A DNA stretch of 39,185 nucleotides from a virus: positions 1-39,185 of IMG/VR virus record IMGVR_UViG_3300030419_000612; one strand, 5' to 3'. Below are positions 32,646 to 39,185 of the stretch, one piece after another. The translations under genes and the position numbers were made by a program. Under the pieces are notes generated by a model, which ran no database searches, was not told the origin of the DNA, and saw nothing but the letters and a program-made list of their open reading frames with translations. Within the stretch, counting starts at the first letter, position 1. Each line of letters opens with the position of its first letter.

Positions 32646-34778
32646 TTAAAAACCTTTTAAAAAACCTTCGTACTTTCGTTCTAAAGCAGACTTAGTTTGG
32701 ACTGCTTCTCTTTGCCTTGTTGTGATATCTGCAAAACCTTTTTTAGAATCTGTTATGGTTGCTTCAGCTTCTGCTGGAGATTGAAACGTTGGTGATAACA
32801 TAGCTCTTCGTTCTCTTGCTGCTTGTAATGCTGCCTCTCTAGAACGATATGCTTTATCTTGAGATATTCTACTTTCTACTTCTCTTTTAGTTTTTTTCTC
32901 TGGAATAACAAGTTGATCTGATAAATCTAAATCTTTACTTCTTCCTCCTGATTTAAGAAGTTCTAGCAATTGATCATCAGAAGCAGCCTTTAAAGCTGCC
33001 TCTGGACCTGCTGTTGGGCTGGGAGTAACCGTGTGAATACCAGCCTCTAAAAGCACTTCTCCTGCCTTTGATCTTCCTGGTCCTAGCAACATTGCTGTAA
33101 GACCTGCTACACCTAGTTTTCCTACTTTTCGTGCAGATGCTACCGCACCTGATCTAAGTTTTTGTTTTTTTATTGCTTTTAATTGATCTAAACCAGACAA
33201 TAAGCGACGTTCATATTCTTCAGGATCAGTATCTCGTATCTTCTGAATTTCATCTATTTCATCTTGTGTAAATACACCTGCTTTCAATTCTCTACTAAAA
33301 GAGTAAGGTGTTACAGGACGCTCTGGTTCGCCTAAAACTTCTTTTGCTTGTTCATCTACAGAGGGTCGCCCCTCTTGTCTCACCTGTTTTAATTCTTGTT
33401 GAAGTTCGTTTAGTTTACGCTGTTTCTCGATTTGTCTTTTAGTTGATTCTGTTTGTTTGTCTAAATCCTGTTCGTCTTGCTGTGTAACTGCTGTTTCCTG
33501 CTGTACCTTTACTTGTTCTTGTGCTGCAGTTTCAGGAATATCTACATCATCAAACACCAATGCAGAGTTTTCAGCCGCTTGAGGAAACCTGAAAGTAGTT
33601 AAGGCTGCTTTCGGTCCTGCTTTATTTGTTTGTTTAGAAAAGATACTAAAGAATCTATCGGCAGCTTGTGATTCACGACTTGGACCTTCATCTGCAAACT
33701 TTACCTGATAGTGTTCAATACCTGTTGATCCACCAACAGTATGTCCTAACAATCTATCAGCGGTTTCTGTATCAAATTCTTTTTGTACGACTGTAAAGAA
33801 ACCTTTTCTCAGCATTTTAAATTGAAAGGGAACTTCTTTACCTGACGCTTCCTCTGTTATTTTTAAACCTGCTTCTTCAAAAGCCTCTCTTATTTTTGGA
33901 ACAATATGTCTTGATTTTAAACCACTTAATTTTCTAGAAAAAAGTTTATCCCTAGTAACATCTTCTTTTAAAGCATCCTCTCTTAGTTCATTTAAAACCT
34001 GAAAAGCACTTTCTCCAAGCTGATAGCTTGTTACCTGCCCTTTGTTAAAAATTTGTACTGTTTTAGTTTCAGGATTTAATCTGTAAGATACAGTGTCTTT
34101 TGTTACTTCTTCTCTGCCTAAATCAATTCTTTGAAAATCTTCGTCTCGTATTCCTGTTAAAAGTTTTAATACGGCAAAACCCCGTGCTTCTTTATCCTCT
34201 ATTCTTGAGATACCTACTTCTATGGCCTTCGCAAAAGATTCAAATTTAGGATAAACTAATGTTGGTCCTGGCGCACGTATATACTTTTGAAAGTTAAAGG
34301 CATCTTGAGAACCTAAATTAATTTTCTCATATTCAGTAACAGCATTTGCAGTTCCAGGGCTTTTGCCTAGATTTATCATTGATTTTAAATATGTACCAAT
34401 AACTGCTCTTTTTCTAGGAGAAAACTTCTGCTCCTTCATTAGTTGAATTATTGGTCCTATTCTTGAATTACCATCCTCATCAATAAAGTTAATTGTACCA
34501 TCTACAGGTCTATCAAGAACCTCATCAGTAAATCCTATTTCTCGTAAAGCTTTTAAAGCTCCTACTAGACCAGCTTGTGCTTTTTTTATATCAGTCGCAG
34601 AGGTGTCTCCTCTCTCTATAGCTTTTTGTTTTATTCGTTCTAGATTAGCTTCGTATGCTTGTCTGATAGTTTTAGGTTCTTGAGATTCAGCACTATCATG
34701 CAACATCAACATTTCTACTGGAGTGTTGTCTTTTGTTGTTACTACTCTATTAGCAGCGGGTATGTTCTTATCAGCCAT
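32646..34778 (-). CDS. Tyrosine-recombinase-domain protein in the packaging cluster (710 aa)
   Basis: Residues about 35-165 look like a helical core-binding domain. Residues about 195-365 match a tyrosine recombinase catalytic domain: LKLLTGIR (R211), a beta-strand lysine near 246 (FNKGQ), KMLRKGF (K321, R324; the usual His of HxxR is Lys), LLGHT (H346) and EHYQV (Y357, nucleophile). All but the second-box His are present. The remaining ~340 residues form a Gln/Glu-rich coiled coil (about 415-475) and Ala/Arg-rich helices with a hydrophobic stretch near 550-565. Its place between large terminase and portal is unlike ordinary integrase genes. It may have a structural or ejected role. Confidence 0.75.
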   Translation of the reverse strand: MADKNIPAANRVVTTKDNTPVEMLMLHDSAESQEPKTIRQAYEANLERIKQKAIERGDTSATDIKKAQAGLVGALKALREIGFTDEVLDRPVDGTINFIDEDGNSRIGPIIQLMKEQKFSPRKRAVIGTYLKSMINLGKSPGTANAVTEYEKINLGSQDAFNFQKYIRAPGPTLVYPKFESFAKAIEVGISRIEDKEARGFAVLKLLTGIRDEDFQRIDLGREEVTKDTVSYRLNPETKTVQIFNKGQVTSYQLGESAFQVLNELREDALKEDVTRDKLFSRKLSGLKSRHIVPKIREAFEEAGLKITEEASGKEVPFQFKMLRKGFFTVVQKEFDTETADRLLGHTVGGSTGIEHYQVKFADEGPSRESQAADRFFSIFSKQTNKAGPKAALTTFRFPQAAENSALVFDDVDIPETAAQEQVKVQQETAVTQQDEQDLDKQTESTKRQIEKQRKLNELQQELKQVRQEGRPSVDEQAKEVLGEPERPVTPYSFSRELKAGVFTQDEIDEIQKIRDTDPEEYERRLLSGLDQLKAIKKQKLRSGAVASARKVGKLGVAGLTAMLLGPGRSKAGEVLLEAGIHTVTPSPTAGPEAALKAASDDQLLELLKSGGRSKDLDLSDQLVIPEKKTKREVESRISQDKAYRSREAALQAARERRAMLSPTFQSPAEAEATITDSKKGFADITTRQREAVQTKSALERKYEGFLKGF

Positions 34779-36421
34779 CAGTAACCAAATACACTATCTG
34801 CGGGTTGAAACGAATCTTTCTTAATCTGATTAAATATGCTGTTCTGTGGTAAGCCTGTGGGCCGTGTCATACACATATACCTCAGAGCATCGTAAGCGTG
34901 GTCATCTGCCTTCGTATCTACATCTTCACTGTTAGTCTTAGACAACGGTATAGTAGGTAGAGTTCGTATGAGGTTGGTACACGTTGAGAATATCTTTAGT
35001 TTTGGTTCGTCTGTTCTCTCGTCTACTGCTAACCGTCGATGTAGTTCTATCTTTCCTGGTATTCTATTCTTATCTGCTGGAATCCAGCGTGTTCCGTTAC
35101 GTATCATAGTCTCAGCTATGCTTGGCCCTGTGCCGTGCTTTGACCAACAAGCTCCATCTAACACGGAAATCTGCATGAGGGGATCATGTTCCTCTAATGC
35201 GTTGATTATTCGTGCCAGTGTCTCTCCTGTGTAGCCTTTGTCGTACAGTTCTCTGTAAACCCAGATGTTTCCATCCCAATCTACAGCACCCCACAGTACG
35301 CAACTAGGACTACTATAGCCGTAATCGGCTGCCCGTAGTCTAGGCCAGTTATACGGAACCTCAAACGGTTCAACAACGTGTTTTGACCTGTCAAACTCTG
35401 AAAAAGCAGCCCCGTCCGCAACATCCCAGTCTCCTTCTAGCAGTCTTCTACGCTCTACTTCAGGAAGAGACAGCAACATTGCCTCGTATTCGCCGCTCTC
35501 CATCAAAAACGGGTTATCTGTTAGTCTCGCAGGTATAAACCGTCTCTGATATAGTGGTTTATCTGCATGTGTCGGGTGATTTGGCCCGTAACGTAGAATA
35601 TTACCACTATCTATGTCTGTAGCCCAGAATGGGTCATTGGGGACCGATGGGTCTACGAACATTTTCTTTAACCACCACCCGCCTACACCTCCAGGGTTGG
35701 CAGAAGCTCTCATATACGTCTGTATCTCTGGGTCTGTGGTACGTAAACGAGAGCGAAGGTAGTTCCAAACGTATGGTGTAGGATATTGACCCAGTTCATC
35801 TACACCAATCCACGTAAAACTCTGTCCTTGGTAGCGTGTAACGTCATTATCCTTGTCAACATAACTAAAAAGAGCCGTAGCACCGCTAGGAAAGGACCAT
35901 GTATTCTTGGATTCTCTGAAAACTGCCCCTGGAAACGCCTTTGGATACAGTTTCCGTGATTGATCTATTAGCTCTGTTAGCTCTGACAGTGTACGTCTTA
36001 GTAATAACGCTCTGTGATTGCCGTTTGAGGCGTAACGTAAGAGGTCCACCAGCATTGCAAAGGACTTACCGCCACCTGCAGCCCCACCATATAGCACTTC
36101 TTTCTCTGGTGCGGCTAGAAAGTCAACTTGTGGCCCTTTGTTGGGCCTAAAAACAACCTCTGTGTTCTCCTGAATTGACTCTCGTATGTCTTTGGGCAGT
36201 GATTCTATAAATTCTTTTGTTGTTGCACCACCAGAACTAGCTATTTTCTGCCCATTTACCTGCTTAGTCTTGGTTTGTTGTAGTTTTGCTACCTTTTTCT
36301 CTAGGGCTTCTTGCTGTTTCTTGGCATCTCGTAGCTGACGCTGTGCTTCTTGCTTCTTTTTGCGTACACGGGATATGTTATAACGGCCCTTTTCTCCTGG
36401 CTTTAGCTTGGGTCTTGCCAT
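34778..36421 (-). CDS. terL: Terminase large subunit
   Basis: 547 aa. A basic coiled-coil N-terminus (residues 1-55) precedes the ATPase: Walker A YGGAAGGGKS (K119, S120), Walker B TWIGVDE (D208, E209) and a QTYMRASANPGG coupling motif. The nuclease has D366 (AADYGYS), D422 (VLDGACW) and the D506-D511 cluster (DDHAYDALRY). It cuts concatemeric DNA and pumps it into the procapsid through the portal. The long basic N-terminal extension is unusual. It ends in a TGATG overlap with the recombinase-domain gene. Confidence 0.93.
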   Translation of the reverse strand: MARPKLKPGEKGRYNISRVRKKKQEAQRQLRDAKKQQEALEKKVAKLQQTKTKQVNGQKIASSGGATTKEFIESLPKDIRESIQENTEVVFRPNKGPQVDFLAAPEKEVLYGGAAGGGKSFAMLVDLLRYASNGNHRALLLRRTLSELTELIDQSRKLYPKAFPGAVFRESKNTWSFPSGATALFSYVDKDNDVTRYQGQSFTWIGVDELGQYPTPYVWNYLRSRLRTTDPEIQTYMRASANPGGVGGWWLKKMFVDPSVPNDPFWATDIDSGNILRYGPNHPTHADKPLYQRRFIPARLTDNPFLMESGEYEAMLLSLPEVERRRLLEGDWDVADGAAFSEFDRSKHVVEPFEVPYNWPRLRAADYGYSSPSCVLWGAVDWDGNIWVYRELYDKGYTGETLARIINALEEHDPLMQISVLDGACWSKHGTGPSIAETMIRNGTRWIPADKNRIPGKIELHRRLAVDERTDEPKLKIFSTCTNLIRTLPTIPLSKTNSEDVDTKADDHAYDALRYMCMTRPTGLPQNSIFNQIKKDSFQPADSVFGY

Positions 36422-36427
36422 TATTTC

Positions 36428-36739
36428 TTATTTTAAGTTAGCCTTGGGCTTTCTTGGTGGGTTAGCATACGGTTTTGCATTGTAATTAGTGCCAAATCCT
36501 CTTGCCTTAGCAGCCCCTTTACCGTGTTTACGGATTAGACGCATATCACTATCATACTTTTTATCAAGTGGTTTCATCTCTTTTTCATAGGTTTTTTCAG
36601 CTTTTGTTTGTAAATAGTAAGTATCCTCGCCTTTATCTTCCGCAGCCACCTGACTTTTATATTTTTTAGAACGAGCTTTAACCAATCCTTCATGGTACTT
36701 TTTTCGTACCAGTTTGTCTAAGTAGTCTGAACTAGACAT
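36428..36739 (-). CDS. Small basic protein upstream of terL
   Basis: 103 aa, Lys-rich (about one quarter Lys). Contains YLDKLVRKKYHEGLVKARSKKY, ETYEKEMKPLDKKYDSD and the end KPYANPPRKPKANLK. Helical, charged, no motif I can name. It has an AAGGA ribosome site and lies between two small genes and terL. Nucleic-acid binding near the terminase is possible but unsupported beyond charge. Confidence 0.7.
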   Translation of the reverse strand: MSSSDYLDKLVRKKYHEGLVKARSKKYKSQVAAEDKGEDTYYLQTKAEKTYEKEMKPLDKKYDSDMRLIRKHGKGAAKARGFGTNYNAKPYANPPRKPKANLK

Positions 36740-36761
36740 TTCTATTTTCCTTTCTTACTCT

Positions 36762-37088
36762 CTAGTCATCCATAAACTTTGCTTTACGTACACCACCGCC
36801 ATGAGCATATTTCTTGACATGTCCGCCACTATAATTGTCAATATACATGTCATCGCCTTCTCCGACTAATTCATCTTCCATCCTACGCTGGTTACGAAAA
36901 CGCCCTTCTTCTAGTTTTTGTTCTAGCTCTCCAACAGTAAGTTTATTAGCATTGTTAGGCACAGGAATATTTTCTTTTTCCATTGCATCAAGAATTGCTG
37001 CTTTCTGACTAACGGGGTCTTCAGGTCTTGGTTCTGTCCTGTCAGCTTCTAGTAATTTTGCTTCATCATCAATAACACGTTTTGCCAT
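36762..37088 (-). CDS. Small acidic/basic protein with Gly-Gly-x-Val tail
   Basis: 108 aa. N-terminal two-thirds are Glu/Asp/Lys-rich helices (MAKRVIDDEAKLLEADRTEP, LDAMEKENIPVPN). The C-terminus is YSGGHVKKYAHGGGVRKAKFMDD-like, split here as SGGHVKKYAHGGGV then RKAKFMDD. Both Gly-Gly-x-Val motifs lie in the last 25 residues. The ATG overlaps the stop of the small terminase gene (TAATG), so it is probably made in step with it. Confidence 0.72.
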   Translation of the reverse strand: MAKRVIDDEAKLLEADRTEPRPEDPVSQKAAILDAMEKENIPVPNNANKLTVGELEQKLEEGRFRNQRRMEDELVGEGDDMYIDNYSGGHVKKYAHGGGVRKAKFMDD

Positions 37089-37507
37089 TACTCTGCTTCC
37101 TGTTCGATTATAATCTCTTTGGGTTTGTCCTTAGAAGGCAGCATGACAATACCATGCATGATTTGTCCTTCTACTTCTACTTGTTGTTTCTTGCCAAGGC
37201 CAACTCTGTCTAGAACGGACTCTGCAGTTTTAAGGCGCATGTCCATCTGGTTTAACGGAACAGTTCCGTCTGCGTCTAGTCCCTCTATAATACGACTAGC
37301 AGCCTTGACAGAGTTTGTTGCAAGCATACTACGGGTACGCTCTATGATCTCGTCACGCAGTGATCTTGTTAACCAAGACCTGGATTGTTCTTTGTATCCA
37401 GCAGCAGCAACGGCGTTCTTGACATGACCACCATTAGAAAGTAGCTCGTCAAGAAACTTTTCTTGCTTTTCTGTTAACTTTCGTTTTGTTGTGGCTGGCA
37501 AGCTCAT
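37088..37507 (-). CDS. terS: Terminase small subunit
   Basis: 139 aa. LTEKQEKFLDELLSNGGH begins a helix-turn-helix-like DNA-binding head, with VKNAVAAAGYKEQSRSWL, then a central helical domain (ERTRSMLATNSVKAASRII) and LDRVGLGKKQQVEVEGQ near residue 105. The order and the LDRxGLxK motif fit small terminase subunits that recognise phage DNA and feed it to the large subunit. First gene of the late block, three genes before terL. I find no clear ribosome site; the start is chosen on the first strong domain residues. Confidence 0.75.
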   Translation of the reverse strand: MSLPATTKRKLTEKQEKFLDELLSNGGHVKNAVAAAGYKEQSRSWLTRSLRDEIIERTRSMLATNSVKAASRIIEGLDADGTVPLNQMDMRLKTAESVLDRVGLGKKQQVEVEGQIMHGIVMLPSKDKPKEIIIEQEAE

Positions 37508-37880
37508 GTCTAATTTTTTTTATCTTTTCTTGTTGTTTTATGTCGTGTTTAAATTTAGGAGTGTGAATGTCTTTTGTTATAGAGTATAGTGCTTGCTCTA
37601 TTTTTTGCCACAAACAGAAACGAAATCTCCCTGTTTGTTTTATAAGGTAACACCTATATATAATTAAAGTATAGAATTTGCGCGAACAGCAGTGTACGTC
37701 TTTGTATGTCACTGGAGTTTCGTCTTACGAACTGCGATCTCGACAATAACAAAATAAAGAAAAACTACACCGCCGTCCGCGCAAAACACTAAAATGTTAG
37801 TGAAAATATTATCCAGTATCTAGCATAATAATATACATGATTATACTTGGTTAGATATGAACTTTTCCACTATACATTAC
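37508..37880 (-). other. Leader between late promoter and terS
   Basis: About 370 bp, AT-rich, without a convincing gene (an 87-aa frame at 37449-37712 starts with GTG, lacks a ribosome site and overlaps terS). It holds a perfect 6-bp hairpin CACTAA-AATG-TTAGTG (37787-37802, read on +) and one copy of the repeated 10-mer GGTAACACCT (37646-37655). It is probably a 5' untranslated leader of the late transcript. Confidence 0.45.
37646..37655. repeat. Repeated 10-mer GGTAACACCT (copy 1; copy 2 at 37951-37960)
   Basis: The same 10-mer occurs at 37646-37655 and 37951-37960, both in the same orientation. A degenerate inverted half, GGTGTAATA, lies at 37967-37975, so copy 2 forms an imperfect inverted repeat (ACACC...GGTGT) at the predicted start of the rightward transcript. 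Candidate repressor operator sites, on sequence only. Confidence 0.45.
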
Positions 37881-37908
37881 ATTATAGCGTCATATACGGG
37901 TTTGTCAA
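37881..37908 (-). promoter_or_regulatory. Consensus sigma70 promoter reading leftward (late block)
   Basis: On the - strand: TTGACA (37903-37908), 16-bp spacer, TATAAT (37881-37886); both hexamers match consensus exactly. The expected start is near 37874. It faces the terminase-to-holin block, with no gene in between. It would be read by the host RNA polymerase. The 16-bp spacer is one base shorter than the commonest length. Confidence 0.85.
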
Positions 37909-37919
37909 GAAAAAAATGC

Positions 37920-37947
37920 TTGACAGATTGCTGTGGAGCGTTATAAT
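37920..37947 (+). promoter_or_regulatory. Consensus sigma70 promoter reading rightward
   Basis: TTGACA (37920-37925), 16-bp spacer, TATAAT (37942-37947), also exact. Its -35 is 11 bp from the leftward -35, so the two promoters are back to back. The expected start is near 37954, inside the GGTAACACCT operator-like repeat. No + strand gene is evident downstream in the window; the genes at 38.4-39.2 kb are on the other strand. Confidence 0.8.
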
Positions 37948-38368
37948 GGTGGTAACACCTGTGGGCGGTGTAATACTATGTATGTAGTACTATATTGTTA
38001 TTGTCAACAAATAGGTTAACAAAGGTTAATATCGCTAAAAAAAATAAAAAATATAGCGGCAGTGTATATACATATACGGGGGGGAGTAGTGGCCCATGTG
38101 CGCCCGCATACCAAAAATACCGCGCATCTTCTCGCAGATGACATTACATTCTGCATAGCTGTGTAAGGAGCGACTAAGAACACTCAAGAGGGTGTAGTCT
38201 AGTAGTTCGCCCGTCACGCCCGCGCATTATGATCTTAAACCGACAAAATGATTTCAGAATAGACCTGTCGAGGGCAGGGGGGCGGTCCATTTGCAACTGC
38301 ACGAATAACCATACTCCCCTGTCCATTCAATCATTTAGCTGGTTATTGCTACCAGTTCACGCACATCC
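37948..38368 (+). other. Non-coding region downstream of the rightward promoter
   Basis: About 420 bp without a convincing gene. It has AT-rich tracts to about 38080 (including a near-palindrome GTATATACATATAC), a third TTGACA-like hexamer on the - strand at 38002-38007 without a good -10, then a more GC-rich half. A small untranslated RNA from the rightward promoter, possibly ending at the hairpin at 38378-38399, is the simplest idea, unproven. Small + frames (13, 20 and 53 aa) look non-coding. Confidence 0.4.
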
Positions 38369-38400
38369 AAAAAAGAACCCCACAGCGTGAACCGTGGGGT
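38369..38400 (-). terminator. Rho-independent terminator
   Basis: CCCCAC (38378-38383) pairs with GTGGGG (38394-38399) around a 10-base loop; on the - strand the stem is followed by TTC and a run of six T (38369-38374). It closes the small leftward cluster at the right end. The stem resembles that of the hairpin at 24353-24375, which also has GTGGGGTTC. Confidence 0.85.
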
Positions 38401-38427
38401 CAAGTTTCAGGGAGGTATTCGGTGGAG

Positions 38428-38526
38428 TTAGATCGTCAGGATTACGTTATTAATTGAAAAGAGGATGATAATGACCACCCCTGCCAGACAGAGCGTGATC
38501 AGTGAATAAAACAGTTTATTCTGCAT
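38428..38526 (-). CDS. Small membrane peptide (32 aa)
   Basis: ATG at 38524-38526 lies inside the 3' end of the 137-aa gene in another frame; the peptide starts MQNKLFYSLITLCLAG, and one hydrophobic helix fills residues 5-26. No ribosome site stands out, so translation is probably coupled to the upstream gene. A second small membrane peptide lies 0.5 kb away, in the same cluster. Role unknown; membrane effects on the host are one possibility. Confidence 0.55.
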   Translation of the reverse strand: MQNKLFYSLITLCLAGVVIIILFSINNVILTI

Positions 38527-38929
38527 CGAAGGCGATTTCATTAAATAGTTGTTTAGCTTCTTTCGCATCCTCAATGGCTTGCCGTTTCTTCTCAGCCTTG
38601 GCCATCAATGCACGGGTTGCGGCAAGCTCCAGAGCGTTGGCGTCCTGCTGATCCAGCGTGCCTTGGAGGGATTCCTTCAGGTCATCCAGAACGTGGTCGG
38701 TTTTAACGTCTATGACCTGTTCCTCCAGATAGCGCACTCCGATCACGGTCAGCGTGATCCGATCATTCACTAGGCAATCGGGATCGAGGTCTGGCGCTGC
38801 CTTGTACAGAAAATTGTGCCACTCTTCCATTGAGGAAAAGTCGGCACTGGTTACGGTCAAGAAACGGCCAACTTGTTTATCGGTATCTTCAACCATTTCA
38901 TTCACGCCATGAAAATCTATTTTAGCCAT
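38516..38929 (-). CDS. Unknown 137-aa protein in the right-end cluster
   Basis: The frame is open from an upstream ATG at 38944, but the second ATG (38927-38929) has a good ribosome site, GAGGT, at 38938-38942, so I prefer 137 aa beginning MAKIDFHGVNEMVEDTD. The N-terminal half mixes strands and helices (FLTVTSADFSSMEEWHNFL, ITLTVIGVRYLEE); the C-terminal half is a charged Ala/Glu/Lys helix ending FDAE. No family is recognised. Base composition is richer in G+C than the late genes. Confidence 0.75.
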   Translation of the reverse strand: MAKIDFHGVNEMVEDTDKQVGRFLTVTSADFSSMEEWHNFLYKAAPDLDPDCLVNDRITLTVIGVRYLEEQVIDVKTDHVLDDLKESLQGTLDQQDANALELAATRALMAKAEKKRQAIEDAKEAKQLFNEIAFDAE

Positions 38930-38950
38930 AATAATATACCTCATATTGTT

Positions 38951-38982
38951 AAAAGTTAGGGGCGGGTTTTTGCGCCCGCCCC
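38951..38982 (-). terminator. GC-rich hairpin, probable terminator
   Basis: GGGGCGGG (38959-38966) pairs with CCCGCCCC (38975-38982), eight G-C pairs around a loop of T5 and GCG. On the - strand it is followed by TAACTTTT. It lies between the 27-aa peptide and the 137-aa gene and could partly end transcription there. Confidence 0.65.
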
Positions 38983-38988
38983 GATTGT

Positions 38989-39072
38989 TTACGCGAAGAA
39001 TACGAACAATGCAACCAATATAACGGCTACAATGCCAAGCTTGTAAATGCCAAGCACCAGTTCATAGATCAC
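38989..39072 (-). CDS. Small membrane peptide (27 aa)
   Basis: GTG start (39070-39072) overlapping the preceding gene's stop by 4 bases (GTGA). Peptide begins MIYELVLGIYKLGIV and is hydrophobic to the end (VALFVFFA), one membrane helix. Overlap coupling and composition support it being real, although so short a gene cannot be sure. It is followed by a GC-rich hairpin. Confidence 0.55.
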   Translation of the reverse strand: MIYELVLGIYKLGIVAVILVALFVFFA

Positions 39073-39185
39073 GCTGCTACCAGTTCCTTGGCTTTCTCCA
39101 GAGCGATGGTTTTAGTATCTTTACCCATGCCACCATAAAAAGCTTTTTCAAGCCGATGGTCTGCACCATGATCACGGACTGGCTT
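39069..39185 (-). CDS. C-terminal end of an unknown protein (start beyond the window)
   Basis: The last 38 codons and stop are in the window. The sequence includes DHGADHRLEKAFYGGMGKDTK and ends ELVAA. No family is recognised. Its stop overlaps the GTG of the membrane peptide, so they form one leftward unit. Confidence 0.6.
   Translation of the reverse strand, partial: KPVRDHGADHRLEKAFYGGMGKDTKTIALEKAKELVAA

Noticed and set aside
37449-37712. 87-aa frame on the - strand upstream of terS
   Set aside because: Starts with GTG, has no ribosome site, overlaps terS by 59 bases in another frame, and its sequence has an irregular composition (Cys, Tyr, Lys clusters). I treat the stretch as leader.
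37971-37994. T7-type promoter-like TAATAC...ACTATA
   Set aside because: Spacing is too long (24 rather than 17 bases) and no RNA polymerase gene is in the window; an imperfect inverted repeat explains the pattern.
38185-38215. tRNA-like D-arm sequence (GTAGTCTAGTAGTT)
   Set aside because: No matching acceptor stem and no T-arm consensus downstream, so not a tRNA.
38035-38217. 60-aa frame on the - strand
   Set aside because: No ribosome site, rich in Tyr/His/Cys with no pattern, ends in an A/T-rich tract; lies in the non-coding region.
38229-38390. 53-aa frame on the + strand after the rightward promoter
   Set aside because: No ribosome site, low-quality sequence, and it runs into the terminator hairpin.
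1-39185. CRISPR arrays, insertion sequences, transposases
   Set aside because: No evenly spaced repeats and no transposase motifs were seen on either strand.

Overview
The window is most of the late (virion and lysis) half of a tailed double-stranded DNA phage. The short-tail gene set (portal, adaptor, nozzle, very large ejection-type proteins, no tape measure or tail tube) suggests a podovirus. A marine host is likely: class II (B12-dependent) ribonucleotide reductase, paired 2OG-Fe(II) oxygenases, a GTA-type three-helix holin, and several small basic or Gly-Gly-rich proteins that I associate with marine phages. The holin type and the RNR form lean towards an alphaproteobacterial host, but this is inference and nothing in the window fixes the host.

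Layout. At the left edge, on the + strand, is the C-terminus of a monomeric class II ribonucleotide reductase, followed at once by tRNA-Arg(UCU). This is the end of a rightward, presumably early/replication, block. It converges on a leftward block that fills 513-37507 on the - strand. In its own transcription order this block holds: small terminase subunit (37507) and two small proteins; large terminase; a 710-aa protein carrying a tyrosine-recombinase-type catalytic domain; a small protein; the portal, with a second gene overprinted on its 3' end; a long protein ending in a SleB-type cell wall hydrolase domain; a lysozyme; scaffold; major capsid protein; a decoration-like protein; a terminator; two 2OG-Fe(II) oxygenases; a second decoration-like protein; small basic and cysteine-rich proteins; tail adaptor; nozzle; a fibre stalk; a LamG/SPRY adhesin; a membrane coiled-coil protein paired with a lipoprotein (possible spanins); a 545-aa virion protein; two small proteins; the 1089-aa and 1698-aa ejection-type proteins; holin; and two small proteins. 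Genes are packed, and many junctions are stop-start overlaps (TAATG or TGATG).

Control. About 370 bp before the small terminase gene lie two consensus sigma70 promoters, back to back (both TTGACA-16 bp-TATAAT). The leftward one can drive the late block. The rightward one reads into about 420 bp with no convincing gene. A repeated 10-mer suggests an operator.

Right end. From about 38.4 kb there is a separate small leftward cluster, visibly richer in G+C than the late genes: the end of an unknown gene, a 27-aa membrane peptide, a 137-aa unknown protein and a 32-aa membrane peptide, closed by a rho-independent terminator.

Most interesting points: the recombinase-like domain between terminase and portal; the overprinted gene on the portal; the paired oxygenases in the capsid cluster; a recurring Gly-Gly-x-Val motif in several late proteins; and the rightward promoter with no gene.
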